Assembly (NCBI GenBank): GCA_016806645.1
Contig: JACSYO010002111.1
Coordinates: forward strand, 516,501-580,500
Direction: 5' to 3'
Source of the DNA: Ophiodon elongatus
Taxonomy: Eukaryota > Chordata > Actinopteri > Perciformes > Hexagrammidae
DNA length: 64,000 nt
A program made the translations under genes and the position numbers. Numbering within the stretch: the stretch's first letter is position 1; each line of letters starts with the position of its first letter. Shown piece after piece: positions 28,245 through 40,800 of this stretch. Under the pieces are notes generated by a model, which was given only the letters and a program-made list of their open reading frames with translations, did no database searches and was not told where the DNA came from.

Positions 28245-29962
28245 CTTTTCTGTTTCCCAAATGAACTAATGTCAGTGACTTGATTGCAGGATTGCTGAAA
28301 ACACAGCTAAAGACCTGGACATTTTTCAATCTGTCTGTGAACAGATGGAGAGAAACTTTTCTAAATCCAAATGGAAGGTAAGTGACACTGCTGTCGGCTC
28401 ATGGACTACCTTAGATTTCATTCCCCAAAAATTGGAGAAATCGTTTTTTGTATGACTGTTGTCTGTTGACAGTATTTTATGATTTATGGAGTGATAAAAA
28501 GAGATACAAAAAAAAAAACTTTAACTTTTATATGTCGACAAAATGAAACGAGAATTTTGAACCTGGCTTTATCCAATGTTCACATTTCTGTTCATTTCTG
28601 TTTGCATATTTTAAAAGACAATTCCCTCTTTGCATATCCAAACATATATTTTCAGAAAAAACTTGTAATATACAAAATAATTGTCTTAATATAGGAAATC
28701 AAAGTTTCATGGTGATATCTAGGAGATACATGTTTGACCCTATTTACCTGGGGGGGTCTGCAAAGTGTTTACAAACTGTACCAATTGAATTGATTAGTGA
28801 CACAGTCACTTTTTATATGAAGCCAACCCTGACATGTTCATGACAGGCAGTCCTTACTGGTCCAGGACAGATGTGTCATATGTAGGCAGCAGCAGTCTAA
28901 CCCTCTCCCTCTGTGTGGGCCTTTCCAACAGCAAGCCTTCAACGTAGCCTCAGTCATCCACCACATGAAGAAACTGCAGTCGTCCCTCACTGAGCCGTCC
29001 CCCTCACACCTCACGCCCAGCATCGTAGTACAGGACTCCTCCCAGAATGACGAGGGGGCGCTGGGACCCTGCCACGATGAGACGGATGACCTCGACCCAA
29101 ATGGGAATCCGGTTCATGCAGCCGGTCATCTATCCTGCAGTAGCCCCGAGTCGGCCAGGGGTCTCTGTCCACCACTGAGAGCCAGTCACAGTGAGCCTGG
29201 CCACGCCCTCTCTGCCGATGGATCCAGAGAGGTCTCCAACTTCCTTTCAGAGATCGACACTCCTTTCAGGCCATCGAAGAGGTGAGAGCTGCTGCCTGGT
29301 TGCAGCTGCTGCCCGGTTCCAGCTGTTGCCCGGTGCTGCCCGGTTCCAGCTGCTGCCCGGTTCCAGCTGCCCGGTTCCAGCTGCTACCCGGTTCCAGCTG
29401 CTCGAAAATCAGGCAGCTTTACCAGAATTATGACAAAAACGTCGATGTCAGTATTTCTACACATGTTCCCAGATCTTTTTTTATTTTTATTTGGACATAT
29501 GTCATGGTAAAATTACGAGATTGATATTATCTGCAAAATGTATTAGCAATATTTGATCTGTTACATTTCGGAGATTATTTATGGATATTAGATCCTAGAA
29601 CATTTGAACTGCTTGTAGTATAACAATTCCACAAACTCATCAAGCTATAGATTTATTGGCTAGACCAGTGGTTCTAAACGTCTATCAAGAAATATTAGAG
29701 TAAATAAAGAGTTTTTATTATTTTCATTAAATGCAGTGGATAGTATACCTCCAGTATGAGTTGTTATACTGTCATAGAGGTTGAATCATGTTTAGGAGAA
29801 CTGTACTGACATTATGAAATCATTGTTCAAATGCTTTTCAAGTGTGTTTGTATGTTGACATATTCTCAGTCATCCTGGTTGTGTGTGATGTGTCGCAGCA
29901 TGGAGGCCGTGTCCCAGAGGAAGGACCAGTCGTTTCAGTCTGGAGTGTGTTCTGTCATGTGA
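17462..29962 (+). CDS. camk1g: Calcium/calmodulin-dependent protein kinase type I gamma (11 coding exons, 439 aa)
   Basis: Ser/Thr kinase activated by Ca2+/calmodulin and by CaMKK phosphorylation; the gamma form is anchored to membranes by C-terminal lipids (family knowledge). Coding exons: 17462-17547, 22327-22452, 22675-22749, 22949-23087, 23517-23640, 25101-25176, 25493-25605, 28071-28149, 28290-28377, 28932-29281, 29899-29962. They total 1320 nt with consistent phases. The protein starts MGRKE as in human CAMK1G. It shows a Gly loop GSGSFSEV (28-35), catalytic Lys 50 (YALKC), HRDLK (Asp 140), DFG (161-163), an activation-loop Thr 175 in MSTACGTPGYVAPE, and a regulatory helix with KSKWKQAF around Trp 301. 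The C-terminus is CSVM, a CaaX box, the defining gamma feature (human CLIM). The gene sits tail to tail with LAMB3. Fish often keep two co-orthologues; which one this is cannot be told here. Confidence 0.93.
17558..17611. repeat. (GAT)n trinucleotide repeat
   Basis: About 18 GAT units in CAMK1G intron 2, starting ten bases after the splice donor of the first coding exon. Confidence 0.95.
19238..19283. repeat. Alternating GT/GC purine-pyrimidine tract
   Basis: Runs of (GC)n flank (GT)n in CAMK1G intron 2. Such strictly alternating tracts can adopt Z-DNA. Confidence 0.85.
22458..22556. repeat. (CA)n microsatellite beside exon 3 donor
   Basis: Nearly 50 CA units begin about five bases after the splice donor that ends at exon position 22452. 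Confidence 0.95.
23309..23515. repeat. (CTCTGT/CTTT)n pyrimidine-rich tract
   Basis: About 200 bp of C/T with periodic G runs directly into the cag acceptor of the exon starting at 23517, so it serves as an extended polypyrimidine tract. Long open frames across it are low-complexity artefacts. Confidence 0.9.
23850..24070. mobile_element. Non-LTR retrotransposon fragment
   Basis: The stretch including 'ctcccccgccagagaggtga' and 'cgttccacgtccctagaacc' resembles the internal part of a widespread fish CR1/Rex-type LINE. It merges at its right end into the 44-bp minisatellite. Recognition is from memory and the subfamily is not assigned. Confidence 0.5.
24071..24570. repeat. 44-bp minisatellite, 11 full units
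   Basis: The unit starting 'aggagctattggccctgaca' recurs exactly every 44 bp, at 24071, 24115, 24159, 24203, 24247, 24291, 24335, 24379, 24423, 24467 and 24511, with a partial unit at 24555. Units differ by a few substitutions (for example ctctcggg versus ttttcagg). It lies in CAMK1G intron 6. Confidence 0.95.
27927..28016. repeat. Perfect 39-bp inverted repeat with 12-nt loop
   Basis: The left arm 27927-27965 (starts ctgcaggtgcatac) is the exact reverse complement of the right arm 27978-28016 (ends gtatgcacctgcag). The loop is 27966-27977. It lies in CAMK1G intron 8, ending 54 bases before the exon at 28071. Confidence 0.95.
28170..28240. repeat. (CA)n microsatellite
   Basis: About 35 CA units, 20 bases after the splice donor of the CAMK1G exon ending at 28149. 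Confidence 0.95.
29284..29403. repeat. 17-bp GC-rich minisatellite
   Basis: Imperfect tandem units of the type ccagctgctgcccggtt begin within a few bases of the splice donor at 29281/29282. The open frames across it (poly PGSSC-like) are artefacts of the repeat. Confidence 0.85.
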
Positions 29963-30907
29963 TTGGCTGGCCAACCTGAGATGAATCTCATGCAGGTAAA
30001 GAAGCGTCATCTCTCTCAGTCGGAATTTACATGTTAGCTATACAAATTGCTAATAACACATTTTCAATAATCTCTCTCTTTTTTTAGTTTCTTTTTCCGT
30101 CCGTTGAGTCGCCGACGCTCGGTCGCATCCCTCTGGACATTAAGGTGTTGACACGTCTGCTGCTCAGCTTCTTCCTGTCTGCTGTGGTTCTCTGCTGCAG
30201 AGCACTTGTTCCATCGGCAGACACACACACAGTATATCTGCACTATGAAAACACTTTAACATGGAATGACTGTTATCTGTAATAACGCCACATTAAAAAG
30301 GAATTCATTGATTATAATTCAGCTTTACGCCGATGACATTTATTCTCTTCTATCTATTGTCCACATGTTACTAAATACCATCAACATGTATTTGTTTTGA
30401 ATAGATTTAGGGGACATATGCAATGTGAAGGCTTTTTATTGTTTTCATCGTATTTGACTGACATGGCTTCTACGTTTTTATAAAGCTGATCAGCTTTTTT
30501 AGACTCTGAAACGGCTCTGTCTTTTTTAAGAGACTGAATGTATATATTCACCTGTTGGAAACTATAACCAAATCAGGGACTGTACCTTTAACTCTAGTGT
30601 TTGGACCGTTCAACCTCACTGAAGATTTTGGGATTTGTATTATTATTGTCCCATTTATGATGGATTATACATCCAATTATACTATACATAAGTGCCACAA
30701 GCTGGTGTAAAAGATGCTGTCAACAGGATTCTGAGTTCACCGATGTAGTGACATATGTTGTTTATTTTTCTATTGTTTTCTCAGTAAGTGTGTCATAACT
30801 AGTTCTCATGCTTGTGTTGACTGGATATCCAATGAAGCTCACAAAGTATTAACAAGATTTTATTTAAATACTGTGGATTCTGCACAAACAACAGATATAA
30901 AACTGAA

Positions 30908-30982
30908 AATAAATAATGTAACATTCACCATTTTTCAGTTATGAAAAATACAATAATTGGTGTATTGCTGCTGACGAATAAA
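30908..30982 (+). terminator. camk1g: Poly(A) signals of CAMK1G
   Basis: AATAAA occurs at 30908-30913 and again at 30977-30982, the latter followed by a GT-rich stretch (gtgttctttgctgtc). This is about 1 kb after the stop codon, giving a plausible 3' UTR. A possible 3' UTR intron (donor 29996, acceptor up to 30087) may shorten it. Confidence 0.5.
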
Positions 30983-31289
30983 AGTGTTCTTTGCTGTCAG
31001 AAAGTCAGAAGCTGTTGTCTTTTTCTATAATGCTAAATGATGAAAATGATATTGACGAACTCACTCTGTCATTTCAAATATTGATATATATATATATATA
31101 CATATATATATATCATAAAGGTATTTACACATTGTGGATTTTTTCTTGTAAATTAAAGCTATGCCCCCCCAACCCTCATTTAATTTTCAATATATTCCAG
31201 GAGTTACTTTATGATGATAAGAAATTGCAAATCACGGGATACGTTGAATGTCAGTGTTTCTGAATCAAAAGTAGGTTTCGCTGTGAATC

Positions 31290-31700
31290 GGAGGTCAGGT
31301 TGAGGAAACAATAGCTTGGTTAAGGCTAGAAAACAACATCATGGCTTGTGTTGAACTATTAACGTAACGTATTAATGTAACGAGCAGACGTAAATAACAA
31401 GTTACGTTACAGTTTAAGAGTCAAGTCAAGGTTTTCCTTTTGCTTTCTCACAGGACACACACACCGGTCACCTTGGTGAAAGTCCTGTGTTTGTTCATCC
31501 ACCACCCCTCCCCCGAACCCTTAACAGACTTGCTAGCTTGTTATGCTATATATATTATACCACGTCGCTCGCTACACTGCCCTCTGTCATCTGCGCTGAC
31601 CGGATGCAGAAGCAGAAAGCCCCTGGACATTCAACGTATCGGTGCCCTGCAGCCAACCTGTCGTCCTGGCGACTGGCCTGAGAGTAGTCCTTTACCCCGA
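31290..31700. repeat. Teleost interspersed repeat between convergent gene ends
   Basis: Phrases such as 'cttggttaaggctagaaaac', 'aacaacatcatggcttgtgt' and 'ggtgaaagtcctgtgtttgt' match a dispersed fish repeat I recognise. Open frames at 31440-31805 and 31487-31681 lie in it and are not taken as genes. Confidence 0.5.
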
Positions 31701-31888
31701 ACCCCTCTCTCCCTCATTCAACCCCAGATAATAGCTTCCTACATTTCCCACAATTCTTTGACAACTGGCACAGAAGAGGACGGAATTCCCCCTTTAGTAG
31801 AGTGAGTAGAGTTCTTCTCCCAGTCGGGGGGGAGGGGGCGGGGCGAGGGGCGGGAGGCTGTCTGCAGCGCTGCTCTGCTCCACGCCCT

Positions 31889-34800
31889 TTAGCTCTGGCA
31901 GGTGCTGTGTTGGTGGGCTTTGTTTCGAAGATCGTTCAAAATCATTTTGAGCTTATCATCAAGTCCTTCAAGCCTTGTTGACTGCTGAGTGATCTCGTCC
32001 TGCAGATCCCGGAGGGAATCTGCTTTACCTGGGAAAAGACGAGAGGACACGGAGTGAGCGGGGATCTAAAGACACTGCAGATCGCCCCGTCGCAGGACCA
32101 GAGCTCTATATCCTGACAGCAGTACATCGCTGATCAAATATGAATCCGAATTCTGGTTATGTTTTGCATGTTTCTCCCCTCAAGCGTTTTCAGAAACATA
32201 CTTCAGTGTTCTGTTTAGCTGTAAAATGAGAACGCTCGTGACTCGGCCGCCATGCTGGAAACAGCCGAACCAAAAGCCAAACACCACTCAGAAAAGACCA
32301 AGCAAAAACATTTGGACCATAATTTATGGTAATGTTCCTGCCTCAGTACACTCAGGATTGTATCCCTCAAATAGCCTTTATATGACGTCTGAGGCAGATT
32401 TAAATGTTGAAAAGTCTGAAAATCCTCCTTCAGAGGACAAGAAGACTTCTTTATGAAGCTTTCTCTTTAGAAGGTGAATGACATGGTTCTGCTCTCTTAC
32501 CTTCCAGAGCCTTCACCATGTCGTCAGTGGTGTTGGCCAGAGCGCCAGCATCCTTCTGCAGCTTCACCACTCGATCCCCCAAGAGCCCCGGATCTCCCCC
32601 GGTCCCACTGTCTGGGGCCTCGTCCTTTAGAAGATCCAGCTGCTTCTCCAAAGACAACATGTCCTACACACACACACACACACACACACGTTTTAAATCT
32701 ATGCCTCTATCAAACAACTTTAATAGAGTTTCCACATGTTTGAAAATAATCCTTTTCCAGGACACTTTCAGTTACTTACCCTAAACACTATGATATTTGC
32801 AATTAAAATGCACTGCAATAAGGAGATGACTTACTTTCCTTTATATTTATTATGAACATAAATCACCACCTAAACGTTTCAGCTATTTGAATCTTTAATA
32901 TTAACTTACTAGTTCTTGTAAACTCACATTGCAGTAGAAGACACTGAAGAATACCAATAGCTATGATGTAAGCCCCACGTGGTGATTCTAAACGGGCTCC
33001 TTGTTAAAGTAAATGTTCATGTTTCAAACCAGAACAGCATCCCACCTGGTCTACAGCATCTGCTTCATCCTCAGCTTTGTCCGCTTTATCCTGAGCCTCC
33101 TGGGCCAACTGGTCTCCATTCTGCAGCAGCTCTTTGACCTCCACCAGCTGAGGCTTCATTGGCTCTATCAGTTTTGATACATCATCCAGAGCCTTCTCAG
33201 CTGGGACCAGCTGGTTTCTGACCTGCATGAGGAGAACCACGACAGCTCAGTAATGCTCGGCGAGCAGCTTTTATTGGAACGAATGGGCGACTGTGTAGCC
33301 ATGCTTCCTACCTCAGTCAGGTTGTTGTTCAGGTTGTCTAGGAGATCCATGCTGTTCTGCAGTTTGTCCTCCAGGTCGGCGAGGTAGCCCTCCTCCGGGA
33401 CCAAGCTTGTCAGCAACCCGTCCACATCAGCCTTTATTCCCAGTGCCGTGTCCCTGTGGATGTGCAGCCAGAGAAAAAAAACATCTTTAACATCATGTGG
33501 CCCTTCATCATCAGTACAGAGACATAACAGAGCAGTCCTCCTCATCGTCAGGAGGAGAGGAAGGCTGACGGAGCGCCCCGTACACCTCCAGACAAACCAC
33601 ACACTCAAAGTCTACTCCTGATAAAAAGTGTAAGGACAACTCTAGAAAAATATTACATTATAAAATGTTTTATAAAAAATGAGTGAGTGTACTGGAAAAT
33701 TGATTGTTTCTTCTCAGATATATCTATCATGTCCTTGAGAATTGTTTTACTATTCACCCTGGGATTTATAAAAACACTAGTTTTGCTGCCCTGGCTGTTT
33801 AAAATGCTGATGATTATCTGAGACAAACAGCATTAAGCATCAGTGAAGGCCCACCTGGCGTCCTGGGCCTCCTCCAGCAGTTTCCTGGCTTTTTCCAGCT
33901 GCGGCTCCGCCTCCTTCAACACGGCCGTGCTGTCTGGTAGACTGGCCCCCAGATTCTTCAGCTCCTTCAGCTTGTTATTCAGAGCAGTCATGGTGAGAGG
34001 CAGTTTGGCTTTCAGGATCCAGTCGCTCACCTCCTGGATTTGGGTCAGGTTGGAGGACGGGTCTGTGGACAGAAACAGGAAAAGTTGGAGACCAAATGGC
34101 AAAGGAACGACCATGGCGTCCCCTTCTCATGCATTTATTTAAAAGTGAAGCTTCCTTTCATCTATCAGTCCCCTCATTAGAGCGCTCAGACCGCCACCCA
34201 TCCATCCACCCATCCATCCACCCATCCATCCACCCTCTGCACCAAAACTATCTTTACCTGACAGGAAATCTTTGAGGTCCTTCACAACGTCACGCGTCTC
34301 TTTCAAGTCGTCTTCTAGCTCGTCTCTGGCCTGCTTCATCTTATTGGACAGCTTCTCTGCAGACTGCCTCACCTGGTTGGTTGTCTCCTGCGTTTCCTGC
34401 AGCTGTAAGGAATTGTTAAATTAAAGCTTCAGAATCTATTCAGAGAACCTCTAAAACCGGAGTCAAAAGAGACCAGAGCGTGTGTGTGTACCATCTCCGC
34501 AGCGTCTGTGATCTTCCCTGTGAGGTTGTCCAGTCGGTCTTTCACGTCCTTGACATCAGCGTCCGCCCTCTTGCTCAGAGGCAGGGCGCCCACACACACC
34601 TCGCCCTTCTTACAAGGGGGGGTTCCTTCCGGTGGACACAGATCTCCGCCCGCACACTGCATAGGGGTGCAGGGCTCTGTGCGAACACTGCCACAGACCT
34701 GGAGGAAAAAGTCACAGACATATGTGAGCTAGGGTCCCATTTAACAAAATAATCATTACATATCAAGGGTTGGTACAATTCTCAATCATTTGCAATTTTA

Positions 34801-37800
34801 TCTAAATATGAACCTATCCCAACAACTTTGAGATGTTTGGGTGTGAAACACATGTCGTAGTTTTCATCCTGCCACATCAGACACTTTGATCTACCACCGC
34901 TCTGCTACATGTGATGTCACAGTGTCATGTTGAAGAGGTGAGGCCTGGCAGTTACCTGTTTGGCAACAGGAGTGAGGTCGGGTTGGGAGGCCATGCTCTG
35001 GTTCAGTTTGTTCAGCTCTCTGATGTTGCCTGGCTGTACTTTGTTTTGGAGGTCCCTCGTATCTTCTCTGGTGTCAGCTGACTCCTTCAGCGGCTTCCCG
35101 CTGGCATCCACTTTCTTAGCAGCATCTGTGGACTCACCGTAGGCGTTCTTGATGGCAGTTAATGATTCTGAATGAGACAGAAAAACAGAAAAAGTGAGTT
35201 TGCGCCATATTAGAAGTCTTATTAGAAATATATATATATATATATATTATTTTTATGAGAGCTCTTTGAGGGTGATGGACCAAAGTAACAGCTGCGATCA
35301 ATGATCCATCACTAAACTTGAGTGTGTAGCAGTGTGCGGTGTTTTCTCTCTGACCTGGATTGTATTGACCGACTTGTCCCGAGTTGTCCTCTGCAGCTTT
35401 CTTGGCTTTGTAGTCCAGAGTGAGGCGGTCCAGCAGAGCCTGCAGTTTGTCCAGCTCTGAGTTCAGACCAGGATCACTCTCCAGGGGTGAAAGGCCATCG
35501 TTAATCTTGTCCATCTGGTCCCTGTGTTCAATTAGGCATCAGTGAGAGAAAAAACTCTAAGTTAGCCAGTTTCCATCCAAGAATCAGAATAGGGAGAAGA
35601 CGTAACATTCATGAATATCAGAAAGCATTTCCACAACAATGATGGGAGGCTTATAAAGAGCTTATAAAGAGCTGATTAATGTTTTTAATCTCAGCCCCTC
35701 ACCTGAGCTTGTTCAGTTGGGACAGAGCATCATCGATCTGTGTTTTGGAACCAGGTGGAAGGGAGATGGAGTTCTGGATCAGGGTCAGGCTCTCCTCCAG
35801 GACGCGGATGCGAGGTCCAAAGTTTCCAAGATCACCATCCCCGACGGGACGAGAAGGTAATCTGAAGGAGAGTCTCTCCACAGCGGAGCTGAGGTTCTGT
35901 CTCTGGGCATCCAGGGTGAAGAAGCAGGAGGGACATGTCTCGCAGCCAGGGAAGGAGTCACAGTGTCCTCGGCTGCACGAGTCACAGCGAGTCCCGGTGA
36001 CGCCGGGCCGACACAAACAGGCCCCCGTCTGCGTGTCGCAAACTTCTGGAAGTGTTCCCTCAGCGTCACAGCGGCACACTGGGGAGGAAGAGACGAGAAG
36101 ATGCTTGAGCACAGATTGGAAGCTCAGGCGCTCACATGAACCAAACGGTACACTCAGTCATAAAGAATTGGTAGGAAGTCATAGAATTGTAAAATATGTA
36201 TATGTACTTGTTTTTATATAATTTAAACTTTACTCTTTGTACTGTGTGGCAATATTTGTAAAAATGGGCCAAGACTGATTCATCTTTTGTCTCCTGTTTT
36301 TTGGTATTTGTTGTTCATCCTAAAGGTCACTTTTAATAAATGCTGCCAATTCATTCACAAAAAAAGGAGAAAAAGCACAATTAACAAAGTTAAAGATGAA
36401 TTTGCCTGAAAACGTTGACCATGCCTTACACAACAAGTATTTTTACCTTTTAAAACCTGTAATCTTTTCAGCTACATTTTATGTTTGCCTTTTCTTTTTC
36501 ATATCGCTACTGAAGAGTACTTTTAAAGAGACCCACTTTAGGTTTGAATGAAGCCACCATGCAACAGACTGGGGTCATGTCATAGTGGAGGCATGAAGGA
36601 TTAACCTGGGAATGCAATCTGGTACAAAGAGGTTTAACGAGAAGTCAAGAGTCTGTGCTAAACATGAGATTAACTGTATTTACCAACATGTGAATTTATA
36701 AACCCAATGGGTCAACTTTGTTTTGCCATGTCTGAGACAGCAAACCAATGGAGGTAAAGGTATTACATCCCACCAGTCCAACAACACACAGAGTAATCAG
36801 AGAGTGCTGACTCACGTTGGCAGCCTTTGAGGGGGTCTCCGTACGCGTTCTTTGGGCACTCGTTACATGTCAGGCCTCCAAAGCCTGGTCTGCACTGACA
36901 CTGACCTGTCACCTGGAAACAAGGAAGCAACAGTTTACTTTCATTGAAGTACATTTTTACCTAATTCTTTTTTTTCATAATTTTTATAATTTTATTCTAA
37001 GTAATTTGATTGGTACTTGAGTGAAATATTCCAGCACTCGTTCTGGGTGGAGATTATACCTGGTCACAGGTATCACTGTATGACCTGGTGGGGTCACAGC
37101 CGCAGGGCTGGCAGCGTCCTGACAGTGATGGTTTCCAGTAGCCTTTTGAACACACTTCACAGGTCAGGCCATGGAAGTGGGAGCGACAGGGACACTGGCC
37201 GGTTATCAGGTCACACACATCTGACAGGGACCCGTCTGGAGAACAGGAGCACTCTGGAGAGCAGGGTTAACGTCAGAGTTAGGAAGATGAAGCGGACACA
37301 CACACATAGCTATGTTATTAGTGGCAGTAACTGGTAGAGTAGAGAAGGTACAGTACGGAGCCACAGAAAGGTCTAACATTTAATACCTTGGTTTGGGGAA
37401 TTAAAGGGCCAGTGTGTATGATCTGGCGGCATCTAGTGGTGAATTTAAAGATTGCAACCATCTGAAACTTCTCCCGTGTGCCAAGAGTGTAGGAGAACTA
37501 CGGTGGCCAACAAAAACAGGCGAATGGCCCTATTGTCCCTTCTGGGCTACTGTAGGTATGTATTTCTATATGTGTGGTTCCATGACTCACTGGAGCAGCC
37601 CAGAGGGTTGGAGGGGCTCAGGTCGTAGTAGCCTCTCTTGCAGCGGTCACAGTGGGGCCCTTCAACATTCACTTTACACAGACAGGAGCCTGTGCTGTCG
37701 TCACACCGGCCCCCATTCAGCGACCCGTCGGTATTGCAGACACAACCTGGCACCAACACAAACACCCGTCACAGATTGCATCAACATGTTCACCTTGCAC

Positions 37801-40800
37801 GATTTTGGAAGGACCCGAGTTCAGAGAGCTGTTCACTCCCCAGATGGACCACTTACGTATGCAGGCGTCGGGGCGGTCAATTCGGCTTCTGGGGTTTGGC
37901 TGGTAGCCCGGGGCACACTGGTCACACTTTGGCCCTGTGGTGTGGTGCATGCAGCCCTCACACACACCTCCACTCCTCCGCCCGCTGGCCTCGTACACCG
38001 CCTGGTCGAAGTGACAGCGCTCGGCGTGGTTGTTGCACTCACAGCCTGAGGAGAGGGCAGCGGGGTTAGTTTACAGCACATACAGGATGGCTTCATGATT
38101 CAAATCAATACATTATCCCAAGGGCACTTTACATATGAAAAAACAAGCAAACATTGCTTTCATTATAGATGTTTTACTCATACATCACATTGTCAACATT
38201 GTGTGTACATTTGGCCTTCCCTATTGTCCAGCTCTGCCACGATGGAGGCTCCAAAACAGTCAGGGACTTCATTTCATTGTATGTGTGTGCACAGGTGTCT
38301 TATGAAAAAGAAAGTGTTTTCAGAACATCTATGCTATGGTCATGTTATCATTTTGATGATAGGGCAAAACTTCCATGTCTTTGTGGCAAATTGAAGCGGT
38401 ATTAGATATTTTGTCTGACAGATGCTCCCTCCATGTGTTTTCTACAGTCTGTTGTGTACCAGGACATCATAATGCTGATCCCCATTGTCTGGAGAGGCCG
38501 TGATGGGTCTGGGTACTTTTAAAGAGGGCCACTTTAGGGTTGGATGAAGTCACCATGCAACAGACTGGAGTCATATCATAATGGATGTCCTAAGGATTAA
38601 CCTGGGAATGCAATCTTGTACAAAGAGGTTTAATAAGAAGTCAAGAGTCTGTGCTAAACATGAGATTAACTGTATTTACCAACATGTGAATTTATAAACC
38701 CAATGTAAAAACAATTAAACAGGGTCAACTTTGTTTTGCCACGTCTGAGACAGCAAACCAATGGAGGTAAAGGTATTACATCCCACCAGTCCAACAACAC
38801 ACAGAGTAATCAGAGAGTGCTGACTCACGTTGGCAGCCTTTGAGGGGGTGTTCGTACGCGTTCTCTGGACACTCGTTACATGTCAGGCCTCCAAAGCCTG
38901 GTCTGCACTGACACTGACCTGTCACCTGGAAACAAGGAAGCAACAGTTTACTTTCATCGAAGTACATTTTTACCTAATTCTTTTTTTTCATAATTTTTAT
39001 AATTTTATTCTAAGTAATTTGACTGGTACTTGAGTGAAATATTCCAGCACTCGTTCTGGGTGGAGATTATACCTGGTCACAGGTATCACTGTATGACCTG
39101 GTGGGGTCACAGCCGCAGGGCTGGCAGCGTCCTGACAGTGATGGTTTCCAGTAGCCTTTTGAACACACTTCACAGGTCAGGCCAAGGAAGTGGGAGCGAC
39201 AGGGACACTGGCCGGTTATCGGGTCACACACATCTGACAGGGACCCGTCTGGAGAACAGGAGCACTCTGGAGAGCAGGGTTAACGTCAGAGTTAGGAAGA
39301 TGAAGCGGACACACACACATAGCTATGTTATTAGTGGCAGTAACAGTGGTAGAGTAGAGAAGGTACAGTACGGAGCCACAGAAAGGTCTAACATTTAATA
39401 CCTTGGTTTGGGGAATTAAAGGGCCAGTGTGTATGATCTGGCGGCATCTAGTGGTGAAGTTAAAGACTGCAACCATCTGAAACTTCTCCCGTGTGCCAAG
39501 AGTGTAGGAGAACTACGGTGGCCCACAAAAACAGGCGAATGGCCCTATTGTCCCTTCTGGGCTACTGTAGGTATGTATTTCTATATGTGTGGTTCCATGA
39601 CTCACTGGAGCAGCCCAGAGGGTTGGAGGGGCTCAGGTCGTAGTAGCCTCTCTTGCAGCGGTCACAGTGGGGCCCTTCAACATTCACTTTACACAGACAG
39701 GAGCCTGTGCTGTCGTCACACCGGCCCCCATTCAGCGACCCGTCGGTATTGCAGACACAACCTGGCACCAACACAAACACCCGTCACAGATTGCATCAAC
39801 ATGTTCACCTTGCACGATTTTGGAAGGACCCGAGTTCAGAGAGCTGTTCAATCTCCAGATGGACCACTTACGTATGCAGGCGTCGGGGCGGTCAATTCGG
39901 CTTCTGGGGTTTGGCTGGTAGCCCGGGGCACACTGGTCACACTTTGGCCCTGTGGTATGGTGCATGCAGCCCTCACACACACCTCCACTCCTCCGCCCGC
40001 TGGCCTCGTACACCGCCTGGTCGAAGTGACAGCGCTCGGCGTGGTTGTTGCACTCACAGCCTGAGGAGAGGGCAGCGGGGTTAGTTTACAGCACATACAG
40101 GATGGCTTCATGATTCAAATCAATACATTATCCCAAGGGCACTTTACATATAAAAAACAAGCAAACATTGCTTTCATTATAGATGTTTTACACATACATC
40201 ACATTGTCAACATTGTGTGTACATTTGGCCTTCCCTATTGTCCAGCTCTGCCACGATGGAGGCTCCAAAACAGTCAGGGACTTCATTTCATTGTATGTGT
40301 GTGCACAGGTGTCTTATGAAAAAGAAAGTGTTTTCAGAACATCTATGCTATGGTCATGTTATCATTTTGATGATAGGGAAAAACCTCTATGTCTTTGTGG
40401 CAAATTAGAGCAGTATTAGATATTTTGTCTGACAGATGCTCCCTCCATGTGTTTTCTACAGTCTGTGGTGTATCATGACATCATAATGCTGATCCCCGTT
40501 GTCTGGAGAGGCCGTGATGGGTCTGGGTGAAGCCTTACGTTTGCAGGTGTGGGTGTTGCCCTCCTCCGCAGGCCTCCAGGGCAGATCTTTGTAGTGGTCA
40601 GCGCAGCGCTCACAGTTCACACCTGCTGTGTTGTGCTGGCAGTCACACTGAGGGTGAACCTGCACAGAGACACGGACCAGAGGCTCATGAAGAGATGTTT
40701 GATCAAAGGTGTGACATCACTGAGCTATCCCAGCAAACACTTTCAAGGGAAGTTGGAAGGAAATTTAGATCAAAACATATGGTTCAATATGATATTGGGC

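Noticed and set aside
35679..36221. 180-codon plus-strand frame
   Set aside because: Antisense shadow of the LAMB3 exon 35703-36078; no independent coding evidence.
37414..38069. Plus-strand open frames of 211 and 143 codons, repeated at 39429-40084
   Set aside because: They run antisense across the Cys-rich LE exons of LAMB3. The near-identical second set simply reflects the tandem duplication, and the minus-strand frame has proper splice sites and laminin homology.
36517..40527. The whole duplication as a haplotype misassembly
   Set aside because: Not fully excluded, but the high divergence at both ends of the unit against a near-identical core, the 17-bp indel, and compatible exon phases fit a real duplication with conversion better than two alleles placed in tandem.
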